DNA from: Lentisphaeria bacterium UBA1732
Lineage (GTDB): Bacteria; Verrucomicrobiota; Lentisphaeria; Victivallales; UBA1829
DNA length: 35,114 bases
NCBI GenBank assembly: GCA_002315855.1
Contig: DCIG01000040.1
Span: 1-35,114 of the forward strand
Reading direction: 5' to 3'
The translations under genes were made by a program, and so were the position numbers. Shown here piece by piece: positions 1-8,840 of the stretch; positions within the stretch are counted from its first letter, which is position 1, and every line of letters starts with the position of its first letter. Below the pieces are notes generated by a model. It saw only the letters and a list, made by a program, of their open reading frames with translations. It was not told where the DNA came from and did no database searches.

Positions 1-59
1 TTGCGTTTACTTTTTCAATTAACTGGACATGGAAAAAACGTGATTTTTACCGGGAACGC

Positions 60-88
60 TTGACAACCATGCAAAAAGGCTGTATAAT
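60..88 (+). promoter_or_regulatory. Consensus sigma70-type promoter of dnaE
   Basis: A perfect -35 box TTGACA (60-65), a 17-nt spacer and a perfect -10 box TATAAT (83-88) predict a start near 95 and a leader of about 124 nt before dnaE. The leader contains a 7-bp inverted repeat (CAAATCT 122-128 / AGATTTG 144-150) and a 4-bp hairpin (105-118). Their role is unknown and both could be chance. The promoter match itself is seen directly. Confidence 0.85.
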
Positions 89-218
89 AATGATTGCAGA
101 TTTTACGGGCAGCTCCGTTGTCAAATCTTTATTTCCTGAACTCAGATTTGCCCCCTCTGCATCTTCATGATTTTTACCGCACCCCGGAAAAGGCTCTCCA
201 AAACAGGACACACGAACA

Positions 219-3200
219 ATGTCGCGCGAATTTGTACATCTGCATCTGCATACGGATTATAGTCTGCTGGACGGCGCATGTGCCATCTCCTGGCACAAGC
301 TGAAAAAAGAAGAAGCCGCTGGCAAGGACGACCTGATTCATCTGGCAAAAGCCAATGACATGAAGGCAATCGCCATCACCGACCATGGTGTCATGGGCGG
401 CTGTCTGGAATTTCATAACGAATTGAAAGCAAACGATCTGAAGCCGATTATCGGCTGCGAAACCTATATGGCGCCGGGCAAGCTCACGGAGAAAAACCCC
501 AATGTGCCGTATATCAAAGGCTATCACCTGATTCTGCTGGCCACCAATCAGATCGGCTACCGCAATCTCTGCAAACTCAACTCCGAAGCCCATGTGAACG
601 GCTTCTACTACAAGCCCAGAATCGACAAAGAACTGCTGGCGCAGTACCACGAGGGCATCATAGGAATGAGCGCGTGTCTGCAAGGCGAAATCGATGTGGC
701 TATCCGCAAACAGGGCGTGGAAGCAGGACGCAAAGTCCTGTACGAATATCTGGATATTTTCGGAAAGGAAAACTTCTATCTTGAGCTGATGTATCACGGC
801 ATCGAGGAACAGCGCATCGTCAACAAGGAGCTGATTGAGCTGAGCCGCAGTACCGGTGTGCCGCTCGTGGCGACCAATGACGTGCATTACATGCGGAAAC
901 AGGATGCAAAATCTCACGAAATCATGCTCTGCATCGGCACGCGCACCACCATGGATGACCCCAACCGTATGCGTATGGATTCCGAGGAGTTCTACTTCAA
1001 ATCCGGAGACGAGATGTTCGAGATTTTCGGCAGTGAAACACCCGAAGCAATCACCAACACGCTGGCAATTGCGGAACGCTGTGATGTTACAATCGGTTAC
1101 GAAAACCATTACCCCGAATATACCCCCCCGGAAGACTTCGTGGCCACACTGGACATGGAGCAAATCAAGCTGAAAGCGCATGATGACGCTATCGCGTTCA
1201 TCAGGAAAAACAAAGAGAAGAAAAAAGATACCACTCCCCCCACGGAAACGGAAATCGCCTACCAGACCGAGCGTGAAATCATCCTGATCAAGACAGGGGC
1301 CTATCTCCGCAAGCTCTGTTTGTACGGAACCGGACCGGGTACCCTGTGCGGGTATCAGAAACGTTACGGCTATGACCCGTTCAATCCGCCGGAAGACAAA
1401 AAGGAAGATGCGAAAATCAAGCTCCAGCGCATGGATTATGAGCTGGGGATTATCAATAAGACGCGTTATAACAGCTATTTCCTCGTAGTGTGGGACTTCA
1501 TCAATGCAGGAAAGGAAATGGGCGTGCCTGTGGGACCGGGACGAGGGTCAGGCGCAGGCAGTATCGTGGCATTCCTCATCGGCATCACCGATATTGACCC
1601 CATCAAATACAGTCTGCTTTTTGAACGCTTCCTGAACCCGGACCGCGTATCGCCGCCGGACTTCGATATCGACTTCTGCGAACGCCGCCGCGGCGAGGTC
1701 ATCAAGTACGTGATTGACAAATACGGCTGCGACTGCGTATGCCAGATCGGTACATACGGCACACTGAAGGCAAAAGCCGTGGTGAAAGATGTGGCCCGTG
1801 TGCTTGGACGCAAGCCCGCCGACGGGAACATGATTACGAAGATGATTCCCGATGACCCGAAAATGACCTTGAACAAGGCAATCAAGGAATCGCCGGATTT
1901 GAGCGAACTGGTCAAAAAAGAGGCATGGGTCAAGGAGATTTTCGATTATTCCCGCCCGATTGAACAGCTGAACCGGCAAATGGGCATCCATGCCGCCGGC
2001 GTAATCATCTGCAACCAGCCGCTGGCCGACCTGGTCCCGCTGGGACGAGGTGCCCACGAAGAAGTCATCACGCAGTATGTGGCTCCGCTGGATGAAAGCA
2101 TCGGTCTGCTGAAAATGGACTTCCTGGGTCTGCGCACACTCACCGTGATTCAGGATGCCGTGGACAATGTGTACAAAAACCGCGGTATCAAGCTGGATAT
2201 GAACACCATACCGCTGGACGACAAAGAGACTTTCAACCTCATTAACAAGGGCGACACGGTGGCCGTGTTCCAGCTGGAATCGCGCGGAATGCAGGAACTG
2301 TGCCGCAGCTTCAAGGCTGAAAACATCAAACACCTCATCGCCCTGATTGCGATTTACCGTCCGGGACCAATGGAGTTCATTCCGATTTTCGTAGGACGCA
2401 AAAACGGTACTATGCCGCTGGAATACGATCATCCGCTGATGGAACAGTACCTCTCTGAAACATACGGCATCATGCTGTATCAGGAACAGATTATGCAGGT
2501 CGTGCAGGTACTGGCGGGATTCCGTCTGGGCGAAGCCGATATTCTGCGCCGCGCAATCGGGAAAAAGAAACTGGATGTCATGGAAGCCCAGCACGATAAA
2601 TTCGTGAAAGGCTGTGCCGACACCAACAATATTCCAAGCGAACTGGCGGAAACCATTTGGGAAAACATCAAGAAGTTCGCAAACTACGGATTCAACAAGT
2701 CACACAGTGCGGCATACGCCATGATGACGTACCGCACGGCCTACCTGAAAACCCATTTCCGCGCGGAATTTCTTGCCGCCGTGCTCACCAGTGAACTCAC
2801 AAATTCCTCGAAGCTGACTTTCCTGATTAACGAGTGCCGCTCCATCGGCATCAAAATTCTGCCGCCCGATGTGAACTCCAGCGATGTGAACTTCACCGTG
2901 GACGGCGAAAACATCCGCTTCGGACTGGGAGCCATCAAGGGATTCGGACAAGGCGTATCCGAAAGCATCATCAATGCCCGCAAAGACGGTCCGTTTACGA
3001 CACTGACCGACCTGATTGAGCGCACCTCCGGCATGAACTCCAAGAGCATCGAAGCCCTCATCCGGGCCGGCGCACTGGACTCCCTCGGTCTGAAACGCTC
3101 CCAGCTGGTGGCAATCATCGACCAGTCGCTTTCCACGGCCGCAGCAAACAAGCGCGACAAGGAATCGGGTCAGGGCAGTCTCTTCGATTTTCTGGACAAT

Positions 3201-4031
3201 CCCGAAGACGCCGGTTTGGGAGAACCGCCCCCGCCCGACCTGCCGGAATTTACGGAGGAAGAAATCCTCGCGGACGAAAAAGCTCTCCTCGGTTTCTACG
3301 TGTCGGGACACCCGCTTTCCGCTCAGAAACAGATCATTGACACCTTCTCCACTGCCACGCTCGCGGAAATCACCGCCATGCCGTCGGATATCGGGGTGAA
3401 GTTCGGAGCTTTGATCACCGGGGTTACGAAGAAATTCTCGAAGACAGACAACAAGCCATACGCCGTGCTCACCATCGAGGATTTGACGGAATCCATGGAG
3501 TGTGTCTGCTACAACCGCCTCTACGAAGAATACGCTCCTCTGCTGGTGGAAAATGACAAGGTCTTCATCCGCGCCGTAACGAAGAAGGACGAGGAGGATG
3601 AAAATGCCACGGCATCCATCACGATTGAGGATATTTGCCCGCTGGATGACGCATTCCTGACGAATACCGGGGCTCTCCATATCTATCTCTATGAAACGGA
3701 ACTGGAAAGCACTCATGATATTCTGCCGAAACTGCAGGAGCTTCTGAACAGAAACCGTTTCAATGAAGAGAATGCGCCCCGTGAATTCCGGGAACGAATG
3801 AACAAAGCTCACCCTGTTCCCGTAACTCCTTTGATTTGCATTACCTTGAAAGATGGCCGCACAGCATTCGTCGAACCCGCAAAATATTACAGTCTGCGAA
3901 TCAGTGCCCCCCTGCTGAATGAACTGGATCTTCTGCTCGGGGAACGGCACTACAAGCTCATCGCCAACCGTGATGTGCCTCAGCCGCGCAAACCGTGGAA
4001 AAAGAAGGATACCCCCGGAAAAGAGGGTTAA
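219..4031 (+). CDS. dnaE: DNA polymerase III subunit alpha (DnaE)
   Basis: This is the catalytic subunit of the replicative C-family DNA polymerase. The N-terminal PHP domain starts with HLHTDYSLLDG and has an intact TDHG metal motif. The palm carries PPDFDIDF with the catalytic aspartates D483 and D485, and KMDFLGL with D634. The helix-hairpin-helix and OB-type regions follow, including the LGFYVSGHPL segment. At 1270 aa it is longer than the usual roughly 1150-1190. Much of the excess is a lysine-rich stretch at about residues 300-390, between the PHP and polymerase parts, where typical DnaE has a short linker. Start: ATG at 219 with AGGA at 205-208, and a consensus promoter upstream. The next gene begins 17 nt downstream and probably shares the transcript. 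Identity is certain; the role of the insertion is unknown. Confidence 0.98.
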   Translation: MSREFVHLHLHTDYSLLDGACAISWHKLKKEEAAGKDDLIHLAKANDMKAIAITDHGVMGGCLEFHNELKANDLKPIIGCETYMAPGKLTEKNPNVPYIKGYHLILLATNQIGYRNLCKLNSEAHVNGFYYKPRIDKELLAQYHEGIIGMSACLQGEIDVAIRKQGVEAGRKVLYEYLDIFGKENFYLELMYHGIEEQRIVNKELIELSRSTGVPLVATNDVHYMRKQDAKSHEIMLCIGTRTTMDDPNRMRMDSEEFYFKSGDEMFEIFGSETPEAITNTLAIAERCDVTIGYENHYPEYTPPEDFVATLDMEQIKLKAHDDAIAFIRKNKEKKKDTTPPTETEIAYQTEREIILIKTGAYLRKLCLYGTGPGTLCGYQKRYGYDPFNPPEDKKEDAKIKLQRMDYELGIINKTRYNSYFLVVWDFINAGKEMGVPVGPGRGSGAGSIVAFLIGITDIDPIKYSLLFERFLNPDRVSPPDFDIDFCERRRGEVIKYVIDKYGCDCVCQIGTYGTLKAKAVVKDVARVLGRKPADGNMITKMIPDDPKMTLNKAIKESPDLSELVKKEAWVKEIFDYSRPIEQLNRQMGIHAAGVIICNQPLADLVPLGRGAHEEVITQYVAPLDESIGLLKMDFLGLRTLTVIQDAVDNVYKNRGIKLDMNTIPLDDKETFNLINKGDTVAVFQLESRGMQELCRSFKAENIKHLIALIAIYRPGPMEFIPIFVGRKNGTMPLEYDHPLMEQYLSETYGIMLYQEQIMQVVQVLAGFRLGEADILRRAIGKKKLDVMEAQHDKFVKGCADTNNIPSELAETIWENIKKFANYGFNKSHSAAYAMMTYRTAYLKTHFRAEFLAAVLTSELTNSSKLTFLINECRSIGIKILPPDVNSSDVNFTVDGENIRFGLGAIKGFGQGVSESIINARKDGPFTTLTDLIERTSGMNSKSIEALIRAGALDSLGLKRSQLVAIIDQSLSTAAANKRDKESGQGSLFDFLDNPEDAGLGEPPPPDLPEFTEEEILADEKALLGFYVSGHPLSAQKQIIDTFSTATLAEITAMPSDIGVKFGALITGVTKKFSKTDNKPYAVLTIEDLTESMECVCYNRLYEEYAPLLVENDKVFIRAVTKKDEEDENATASITIEDICPLDDAFLTNTGALHIYLYETELESTHDILPKLQELLNRNRFNEENAPREFRERMNKAHPVPVTPLICITLKDGRTAFVEPAKYYSLRISAPLLNELDLLLGERHYKLIANRDVPQPRKPWKKKDTPGKEG

Positions 4032-4048
4032 ATGAAAGGAACATGCTC

Positions 4049-5677
4049 ATGAAACTTCAGATTTTCCGACTCAAACACTTGCTTCTTATAGCGTTATCGC
4101 TTGTTCTGACATATCCGCTTCACGTTCGCGCAGCCATCGAAAAGCTCGCAGATGAAGAAGACACAAAAGCAGAACAGGCGGACAGCCGCACGGAGAGTGA
4201 AAAGGTGAAAGATATTGAAGACAAGGAACTTGCAGAAAAAGTATCCGGTCTTCTGTCAGATTTGCCCGACATCGGCGATCCTGTGGAAACGGTTGCGGAA
4301 CGCTTGCAGAAAGTACTTAATCCATATAAACTTACGTCAAAAACTTCCGAATTTATTTTCAATCCGGATCTCTCCGATTCGGATATTCTGTCCTGGCGCA
4401 TGGTCTTCTCGAAACCGTACAACAAGCCAAGCTCAGATACTGAGCTCATGGAAGACCAGGAAACGGAATCTGAAAATGAGGCAGGAGAAATCGTTACTGA
4501 GCTCAAAAAAGCACCGGTTTCCAATGCGACCGTAACACTGATACCGACAGGCGCACTTGACCTGGAAAAAGCCCTGCTGCTCCGCCGGGAAAGCATCCCC
4601 ACGGACAAGGCGCTCCGTGAGCTTATTTTCATGAAATACGGGATTACATGGAGCAAATTCCCGTGCCAGTACGAGCGCATCACGACCTATCTCGGAACGG
4701 ACAAGTATTTTCATTATTTCGCATCTGCCGATATTTCAGTGATTTACATTCTTTTCCGGGCAATGGATATGAAGGACGGAGCAGATTTGACGCAGCTGAT
4801 GATTGACAATCTGATGATTGAAGATGAAAATTTATTCACGAAACGCTTCTGCATCACACAGTTAGCGAAGTTCAACGATCCGGCAATTCCCCAGCTGGTC
4901 AAAGCCATCAAACGCATGGTTACTGCGGAAGAATATCCGATTGCACAGTTCCTCGCACTGGCCATGATGCACACCCCGCAGTCGTTCATGATCGTCAATG
5001 AGGCCGCCACCTCAAAAAACAGCTATTTACGCAAGGCGGCATTTTCAGCTGTGCAACAGCTGGAAAACGGTGCGGTTGAGCTGCTTCCGACCTATGACTG
5101 CATGATTTCCTCCCGCGAAGCGATTACATTCGGCAGCAACGCATTCCTTTCCATGGAGATTGCCGAAAATATCGAACCGCTCATCGATGAGATTCTGGCG
5201 CAACCTCATTCCGTGCAGGAATTTCAGGAGGCGACCGCAATCAAATGGCAAATCAAGTCGCCGGGGCTGAAAACACCTCACAAGACGGCATTCAGCGATA
5301 TTACACTGTCCCTCATCCGAAGCGGAGAAATCGCAAATTCAGGTCAATTCATCGATGTGAATGAATCCAAGGAAGCGAGGGAACAACGGCTTCACAAGCT
5401 GGATGAAGAACGAATCGCCGACTCGAAAAAAAGAATCATTCAGGCAAAACAAGTGGATATAAGCGTATTGACCGCTCTGGAAATGGCATTCTTCTACTCC
5501 GCAGACAAGCGAGTTTCGCGGGATTACATCACACGCCTGAACAACGTGGGCATCTCGATTCTGAAAGAGCTGCCCGCCAAAGAGACGAAAGACATCCTGA
5601 ACCGCCTCATCAAGTACAACACCTCGAAAGAAGAAACAGCGAAACTCATCGACATCCGCGCCAAGGCGGGATTTTAA
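4049..5677 (+). CDS. Exported helical-repeat (HEAT-like) protein of unknown function
   Basis: I do not recognise a named family. The frame is open further upstream, but GAAAGGA at 4034-4040 lies 8 nt before ATG 4049, giving a 542-aa product that does not overlap dnaE. Residues 1-27 form a classic signal peptide (basic start, Leu/Ile-rich core, cleavage near VRA). A Glu/Lys-rich charged stretch follows. Residues from about 240 to 400 look like consecutive amphipathic helix pairs resembling HEAT/armadillo repeats (for example around 'YLRKAAFSAVQQL'). This suggests a periplasmic or outer-membrane scaffold. It lies 17 nt after dnaE and ends just before a terminator. The operon link with dnaE is positional only and does not indicate a role in replication. 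Confidence 0.8.
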   Translation: MKLQIFRLKHLLLIALSLVLTYPLHVRAAIEKLADEEDTKAEQADSRTESEKVKDIEDKELAEKVSGLLSDLPDIGDPVETVAERLQKVLNPYKLTSKTSEFIFNPDLSDSDILSWRMVFSKPYNKPSSDTELMEDQETESENEAGEIVTELKKAPVSNATVTLIPTGALDLEKALLLRRESIPTDKALRELIFMKYGITWSKFPCQYERITTYLGTDKYFHYFASADISVIYILFRAMDMKDGADLTQLMIDNLMIEDENLFTKRFCITQLAKFNDPAIPQLVKAIKRMVTAEEYPIAQFLALAMMHTPQSFMIVNEAATSKNSYLRKAAFSAVQQLENGAVELLPTYDCMISSREAITFGSNAFLSMEIAENIEPLIDEILAQPHSVQEFQEATAIKWQIKSPGLKTPHKTAFSDITLSLIRSGEIANSGQFIDVNESKEAREQRLHKLDEERIADSKKRIIQAKQVDISVLTALEMAFFYSADKRVSRDYITRLNNVGISILKELPAKETKDILNRLIKYNTSKEETAKLIDIRAKAGF

Positions 5678-5701
5678 GTTCATTTTTCCCCTGATTGAGC
5701 G

Positions 5702-5736
5702 AAGACCGTTTCAGCAACCGGAGACGGTCTTTTTTT
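5702..5736 (+). terminator. Intrinsic terminator after the dnaE operon
   Basis: AAGACCGT (5702-5709) pairs with ACGGTCTT (5724-5731) around a 14-nt loop, followed by a run of T to 5736. It sits 25 nt after the stop of the preceding gene. The AAGAC/GTCTT arms resemble those of the terminator at 7116-7152. Confidence 0.85.
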
Positions 5737-5950
5737 GAGCAGGGAAATGGAGAAATTCGAGCAGGAAAGGGACGGATCGCACGGGGAAGTAACGAAGAGC
5801 GAGGGAGACGGAAAACGCGGGGAAGACATGAGCGTGTAATGAGCGTGACGAGCAGATTATCAAGGACCTGACGAAAAATGCAAAATCAGGCAAGATGTGA
5901 AAAAATGGAAATATTTCTTCACAAAAAAATGATAAAAATGTAATATTTTC
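5737..5950. other. Non-coding stretch, purine-rich on the plus strand, then A+T-rich
   Basis: From 5737 to about 5840 the plus strand is roughly 80% purine with no convincing gene. The region then becomes A+T-rich up to the promoter at 5952. The open frame on the opposite strand here has no recognisable protein features. A similar purine-rich tail follows the terminator at 7152. Confidence 0.5.
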
Positions 5951-5951
5951 T

Positions 5952-5979
5952 TTGAAAAAGCCATATTGGGAGCTATATT
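5952..5979 (+). promoter_or_regulatory. Putative promoter of the DeoR-family regulator
   Basis: TTGAAA (5952-5957), a 16-nt spacer and TATATT (5974-5979). The predicted start near 5986 leaves a leader of about 250 nt before the ATG at 6240. A weak 54-codon ORF at 5981-6145 has GGAG upstream, but that overlaps the -10 region, so both readings cannot hold. Confidence 0.6.
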
Positions 5980-5985
5980 AATGCA

Positions 5986-6239
5986 GACAAACACAAAAAG
6001 AGCCAAGGAACCTCTCCATTCATTGGAAATCCTGTCTTTTCTGACTGTACAAAGTGCAGTTTCGACCTTTTCCGGCGGAAGCGGTTCAAGCAGTCCGCCT
6101 CAAACCCTGTTCAAACTGACCTGCACATTTCAAAGAAGACATTGATTCCGAATGAGCAGAGATACCCTGAATTTCAAAGACGGGTATTTTTGAAAACCTC
6201 CCGAAACACACCCGCCGACAACAAAAACGGAGAACAGCC
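5986..6239 (+). promoter_or_regulatory. Structured 5' leader with attenuator-like hairpins
   Basis: In order it holds a copy of the dispersed hairpin motif (6005-6030), a 6-bp G+C-rich hairpin (GGCGGA 6074-6079 / TCCGCC 6094-6099) and a terminator-like hairpin (ATACCC 6162-6167 / GGGTAT 6182-6187) running into TTTTT to 6191. The terminator loop contains TTTCAAA (6172-6178), perfectly complementary to TTTGAAA at 6189-6195. That pairing would destroy the terminator. A second TTTCAAA lies at 6128-6134. Read-through would reach the regulator gene 48 nt later. This could be an attenuated leader or an sRNA of about 205 nt; it is an inference from sequence alone. Confidence 0.45.
6005..6030 (+). repeat. 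Dispersed hairpin motif, copy A
   Basis: A stem TCCA / TGGA encloses the loop TTCAT, preceded by AAGGAACC. Compared with copies C and F the stem differs at two base pairs, with both partners changed. It lies in the leader of the DeoR-family gene. Confidence 0.5.
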
Positions 6240-7004
6240 ATGATGATGAAAGAACGCCAGGAACAAATCAAACGCTACATCGAACGCAAGGGAGAAGTGT
6301 CTCTCATTGAGCTTGCGGCAGAGTTTTCATCGTGGTCGGAAATGACGATCCGGCGTGATTTGGAGTTTCTGGAACAGCACCGTTTTCTGATTCGCACGAA
6401 ACGCGGAGCACGAATCATGCCGGCGATTTACGAGGTCAATACGGGAGTTTACGGGGAACGCGAAAAGCGGAACAATGAGCTGAAACAGGAAATCGCCATA
6501 AAAGCGGCATCCATGATAGACTCGGACATCAGCATGTTTCTGGATGCAGGAACAACCGCAATGGCATTCGCACGTCATATTCCCGACCGCAATCTGATTG
6601 TGATCACCTCATCCCCGAACATCGGGATTGAGATAGCCATGAAGAAAGAAAAACCAACGGTCATCATGCTGGGTGGGACCCTGTCGCGCAAGACGATGGC
6701 CATTTCGGGGCTGAATGTGCTGGACCAGCTCAAAAACCTGAATATCGATACCGCATTCATGTGCACATCGGGGTATACGCAGTCTACAGGATTCTCGGTA
6801 TGCAATCAGCACGGATGCGTCCTGAAACAGGCCGTCGTCGCAGCGGCACGACGCGTGGTCATGCTCATGGACAGCACCAAAATATGTTCGATTCTGCCCT
6901 ATACCTTCGCCCGCATCACGGATATTGACACGCTGGTAACGGATTCGCAGGCACCTGAATCGCTGAAGAACGAGTTCCGCAAGGCAGGAGTCAAGGTCAT
7001 CTGA
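6240..7004 (+). CDS. DeoR/GlpR-family transcriptional regulator
   Basis: A 254-aa repressor-type regulator of sugar or sugar-phosphate metabolism. An N-terminal winged helix-turn-helix (about residues 5-60) contains the family signature around 'SEMTIRRDLEFLEQ'. A C-terminal DeoRC effector-binding domain (about residues 80-235) has the DAGTTA phosphosugar-binding segment and the 'VIMLGGTLSRKT' strand. Start: ATG 6240 with GGAG 7 nt upstream; ATG 6246 is possible. No sugar catabolic gene is adjacent, so the target cannot be inferred, and autoregulation is possible. It has a long leader that looks attenuator-like, and a terminator follows at 7116. The family call is firm; the ligand is unknown. 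Confidence 0.92.
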   Translation: MMMKERQEQIKRYIERKGEVSLIELAAEFSSWSEMTIRRDLEFLEQHRFLIRTKRGARIMPAIYEVNTGVYGEREKRNNELKQEIAIKAASMIDSDISMFLDAGTTAMAFARHIPDRNLIVITSSPNIGIEIAMKKEKPTVIMLGGTLSRKTMAISGLNVLDQLKNLNIDTAFMCTSGYTQSTGFSVCNQHGCVLKQAVVAAARRVVMLMDSTKICSILPYTFARITDIDTLVTDSQAPESLKNEFRKAGVKVI

Positions 7005-7028
7005 TTGAGCAAAACAAGCAACGGGGGG

Positions 7029-7053
7029 GGTATCTCCATTCATCGGGGGAATT
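7029..7053 (+). repeat. Dispersed hairpin motif, copy B
   Basis: GGTATCTCCATTCATCGGGG begins at 7029, 24 nt after the regulator's stop codon, within a run of eight G. CTCC can pair with GGGG (one G-T) around ATTCATC. It is directly followed by a second shared element at 7064. Confidence 0.6.
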
Positions 7054-7063
7054 CCATATTTCC

Positions 7064-7102
7064 GGAGCTAAATTCAAAAGTTCTGGCGGGAACTTTGAAA
7101 TT
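7064..7102 (+). repeat. Second shared element (GGAGCTAAATTC), copy 1, with inverted repeat
   Basis: GGAGCTAAATTC followed by AAAAGTTCTGG (7064-7086) closely resembles 17345-17369. Here the element forms a long imperfect hairpin: AATTCAAAAGTTC (7071-7083) pairs with GAACTTTGAAATT (7090-7102), with one bulged A. It sits between the regulator stop and its terminator. Confidence 0.45.
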
Positions 7103-7115
7103 CTCTGAGGACAAG

Positions 7116-7152
7116 AAGACGCATTCGAGCTACGCAGAGTGCGTCTTTTTTT
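7116..7152 (+). terminator. Intrinsic terminator downstream of the DeoR-family gene
   Basis: AAGACGCA (7116-7123) pairs with TGCGTCTT (7140-7147), and the T run continues to 7152. The outer GGACAA / TTGTCC can extend the stem. A purine-rich tail follows. Confidence 0.85.
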
Positions 7153-7315
7153 GTCCGCAGGGGATGGAGATGAAGCAAAGACGGACAAAGGAAACAAGGC
7201 AGGTTGTCCGAGGCAACTCATTGACTGAAAACGAGCAGTGAAAACATGATGTCCGAAAACGGCATTTTTGCGCTATTTAGTGTCTGCTAAATAATAAATA
7301 AATTGTTAATATTAC

Positions 7316-7344
7316 TTGAAAATAACGCTTTGACGGTGTATATT
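7316..7344 (+). promoter_or_regulatory. Putative promoter of the transposase gene
   Basis: TTGAAA (7316-7321), a 17-nt spacer and TATATT (7339-7344), about 57 nt upstream of the GTG start at 7401. The surrounding DNA is A+T-rich compared with neighbouring genes. Confidence 0.6.
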
Positions 7345-7400
7345 ATATGCAATGAAATTTGATAACTGCATCATTTTTGTTTGCATATATGGAGGTCACC

Positions 7401-8840
7401 GTGTACAAAAAGATTCAATCTTATCAGGTAACTTTTTACGATTTCAACCAAAGTTGCGGAATGGAACTGTCATCTGAAAATGAATGGTGCAGACTCGGCG
7501 ACCAAATTGCCTGGAATGAGTTGGAAGAAACCTATTCGAAGAAATTTCCCGGTCACACCGGTCGCCCCGCATTTTCTGTTCGCATGGCACTCGGTGCGCT
7601 GATTATCCAGAAAAGGATGAAATTGAGTGATCGTGCTTTGGTGAAGGCCATCGCGGAAAATCCTTACTATCAATATTTTATCGGCTTGCAGCGATTTACG
7701 TCGAAATGCCCGTTTACTGCACCGGCGCTGGTTTCGTTTCGGAAACGTCTTGATGTTGATTCATTGATAAAATTCAATGAAATATGTTTGAAAGATCTGA
7801 AGCCAACACCAGAACATCAGAAAACCGCTCCAGAGAAGTCCGAAAACGGGGAAAATGTCGGGACGATGATTTTAGACGCAACAGCTTCTCCTTCGAATAT
7901 TCGTTTCCCGCAAGATTTTTCTCTGCTGAACGAAGCACGGGAAAAGACTGATCACATGATTGACATTCTGCACAAACAGTTTCGAGAGAAACTGCGTCCC
8001 AGAACATACCGTGAAGTGCTGCATGCTTCCTACCTGAATGTGGCAAAATCGAAAAAACGGACAGCAAAGGCTGTCCGGTCCTTGATTCGCAAACTGTTAT
8101 GTGCCGTCAAACGCAATCTCCAGTTTGTGGATTCTTATCTTGACCGGGGAGGAATCCTTACCAAGAAGGAATTGACTAATTTGGAAACGATTCGTCTGCT
8201 TTATGTTCAGCAGAAGGAGATGTTTGACGGTCATACTCATCGCGTTGACAATCGTATCGTAAGCATTTCGCAACCGTACATTCGCCCGATCGTCCGCGGC
8301 AAAGCAAAAGCTCCGGTGGAATTCGGAGCAAAGTATGATGTCAGCGTTGACGAAAAAGGTCATGCCCGGCTTGAAAAAATATCATTTGACGCCTACAATG
8401 AATGCAACACGCTCAAATGTGCGCTGGAACGTTATAAGACAAGAACGGGACATTATCCAAAACGGATTCTTGTGGACAAAATCTACAATACATCAGAAAA
8501 CCGACAGTATTGCCGCGAGAATGGTATCAGGTTATCCGGACGAGGTCCGGGGCGTCCTCCGAAACCGACTTTTGAAGAACGCAAAATTGAGCGCCAAGAC
8601 AACATTGACCGCAACGAGGTGGAACGTTTTTTCAGCCGGGAGAAGCGAACCTGTGGTGCGGCATTGATTGTAACGAAACTTGAGGAGACGACTTTGTCGA
8701 GTATTGCCTTGTCCGTATTTGTTGCCAACCTTTTCGGTATCCCATTCGGACCATTTTTTATTATCTTTTTACTGGATGTCCAAAACACCGGCGAAAACCG
8801 CCATTTTCTGAAGTTTTTTGATGCCGATGACGAGTTTTAA
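7401..8840 (+). CDS. Transposase, IS5/IS1182-like (DDE type)
   Basis: This transposase should catalyse cut-and-paste movement of its IS. The N-terminal region (about residues 35-120) resembles the DUF772/InsH-type domain, including 'GRPAFSVRMALGALIIQ'. The DDE catalytic residues are visible: D159 in LDATASP, D359 in LVDKIYNT and E408 in the RNEVERFFS context that matches the family's RNAVEGKFG block. I chose GTG 7401 because GGAGG (7391-7395) lies 5 nt upstream; the frame is open to 7359 and an ATG at 7389 is the alternative. The product is 479 aa, full-length, with no frameshift, so it may be active. The middle (about residues 130-155 and 180-290) is basic and less conserved. Subfamily assignment needs an ISfinder comparison. 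Confidence 0.88.
   Translation: MYKKIQSYQVTFYDFNQSCGMELSSENEWCRLGDQIAWNELEETYSKKFPGHTGRPAFSVRMALGALIIQKRMKLSDRALVKAIAENPYYQYFIGLQRFTSKCPFTAPALVSFRKRLDVDSLIKFNEICLKDLKPTPEHQKTAPEKSENGENVGTMILDATASPSNIRFPQDFSLLNEAREKTDHMIDILHKQFREKLRPRTYREVLHASYLNVAKSKKRTAKAVRSLIRKLLCAVKRNLQFVDSYLDRGGILTKKELTNLETIRLLYVQQKEMFDGHTHRVDNRIVSISQPYIRPIVRGKAKAPVEFGAKYDVSVDEKGHARLEKISFDAYNECNTLKCALERYKTRTGHYPKRILVDKIYNTSENRQYCRENGIRLSGRGPGRPPKPTFEERKIERQDNIDRNEVERFFSREKRTCGAALIVTKLEETTLSSIALSVFVANLFGIPFGPFFIIFLLDVQNTGENRHFLKFFDADDEF

Noticed and set aside
174..3950. Several long minus-strand frames under dnaE (174-1181, 1548-2594, 2700-3950)
   Set aside because: They are antisense to conserved polymerase motifs, with no start signals and no recognisable protein features.
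5981..6145. 54-codon ORF with GGAG upstream in the DeoR leader
   Set aside because: Its Shine-Dalgarno would overlap the predicted -10 region, and the peptide looks random. Structured non-coding leader preferred.
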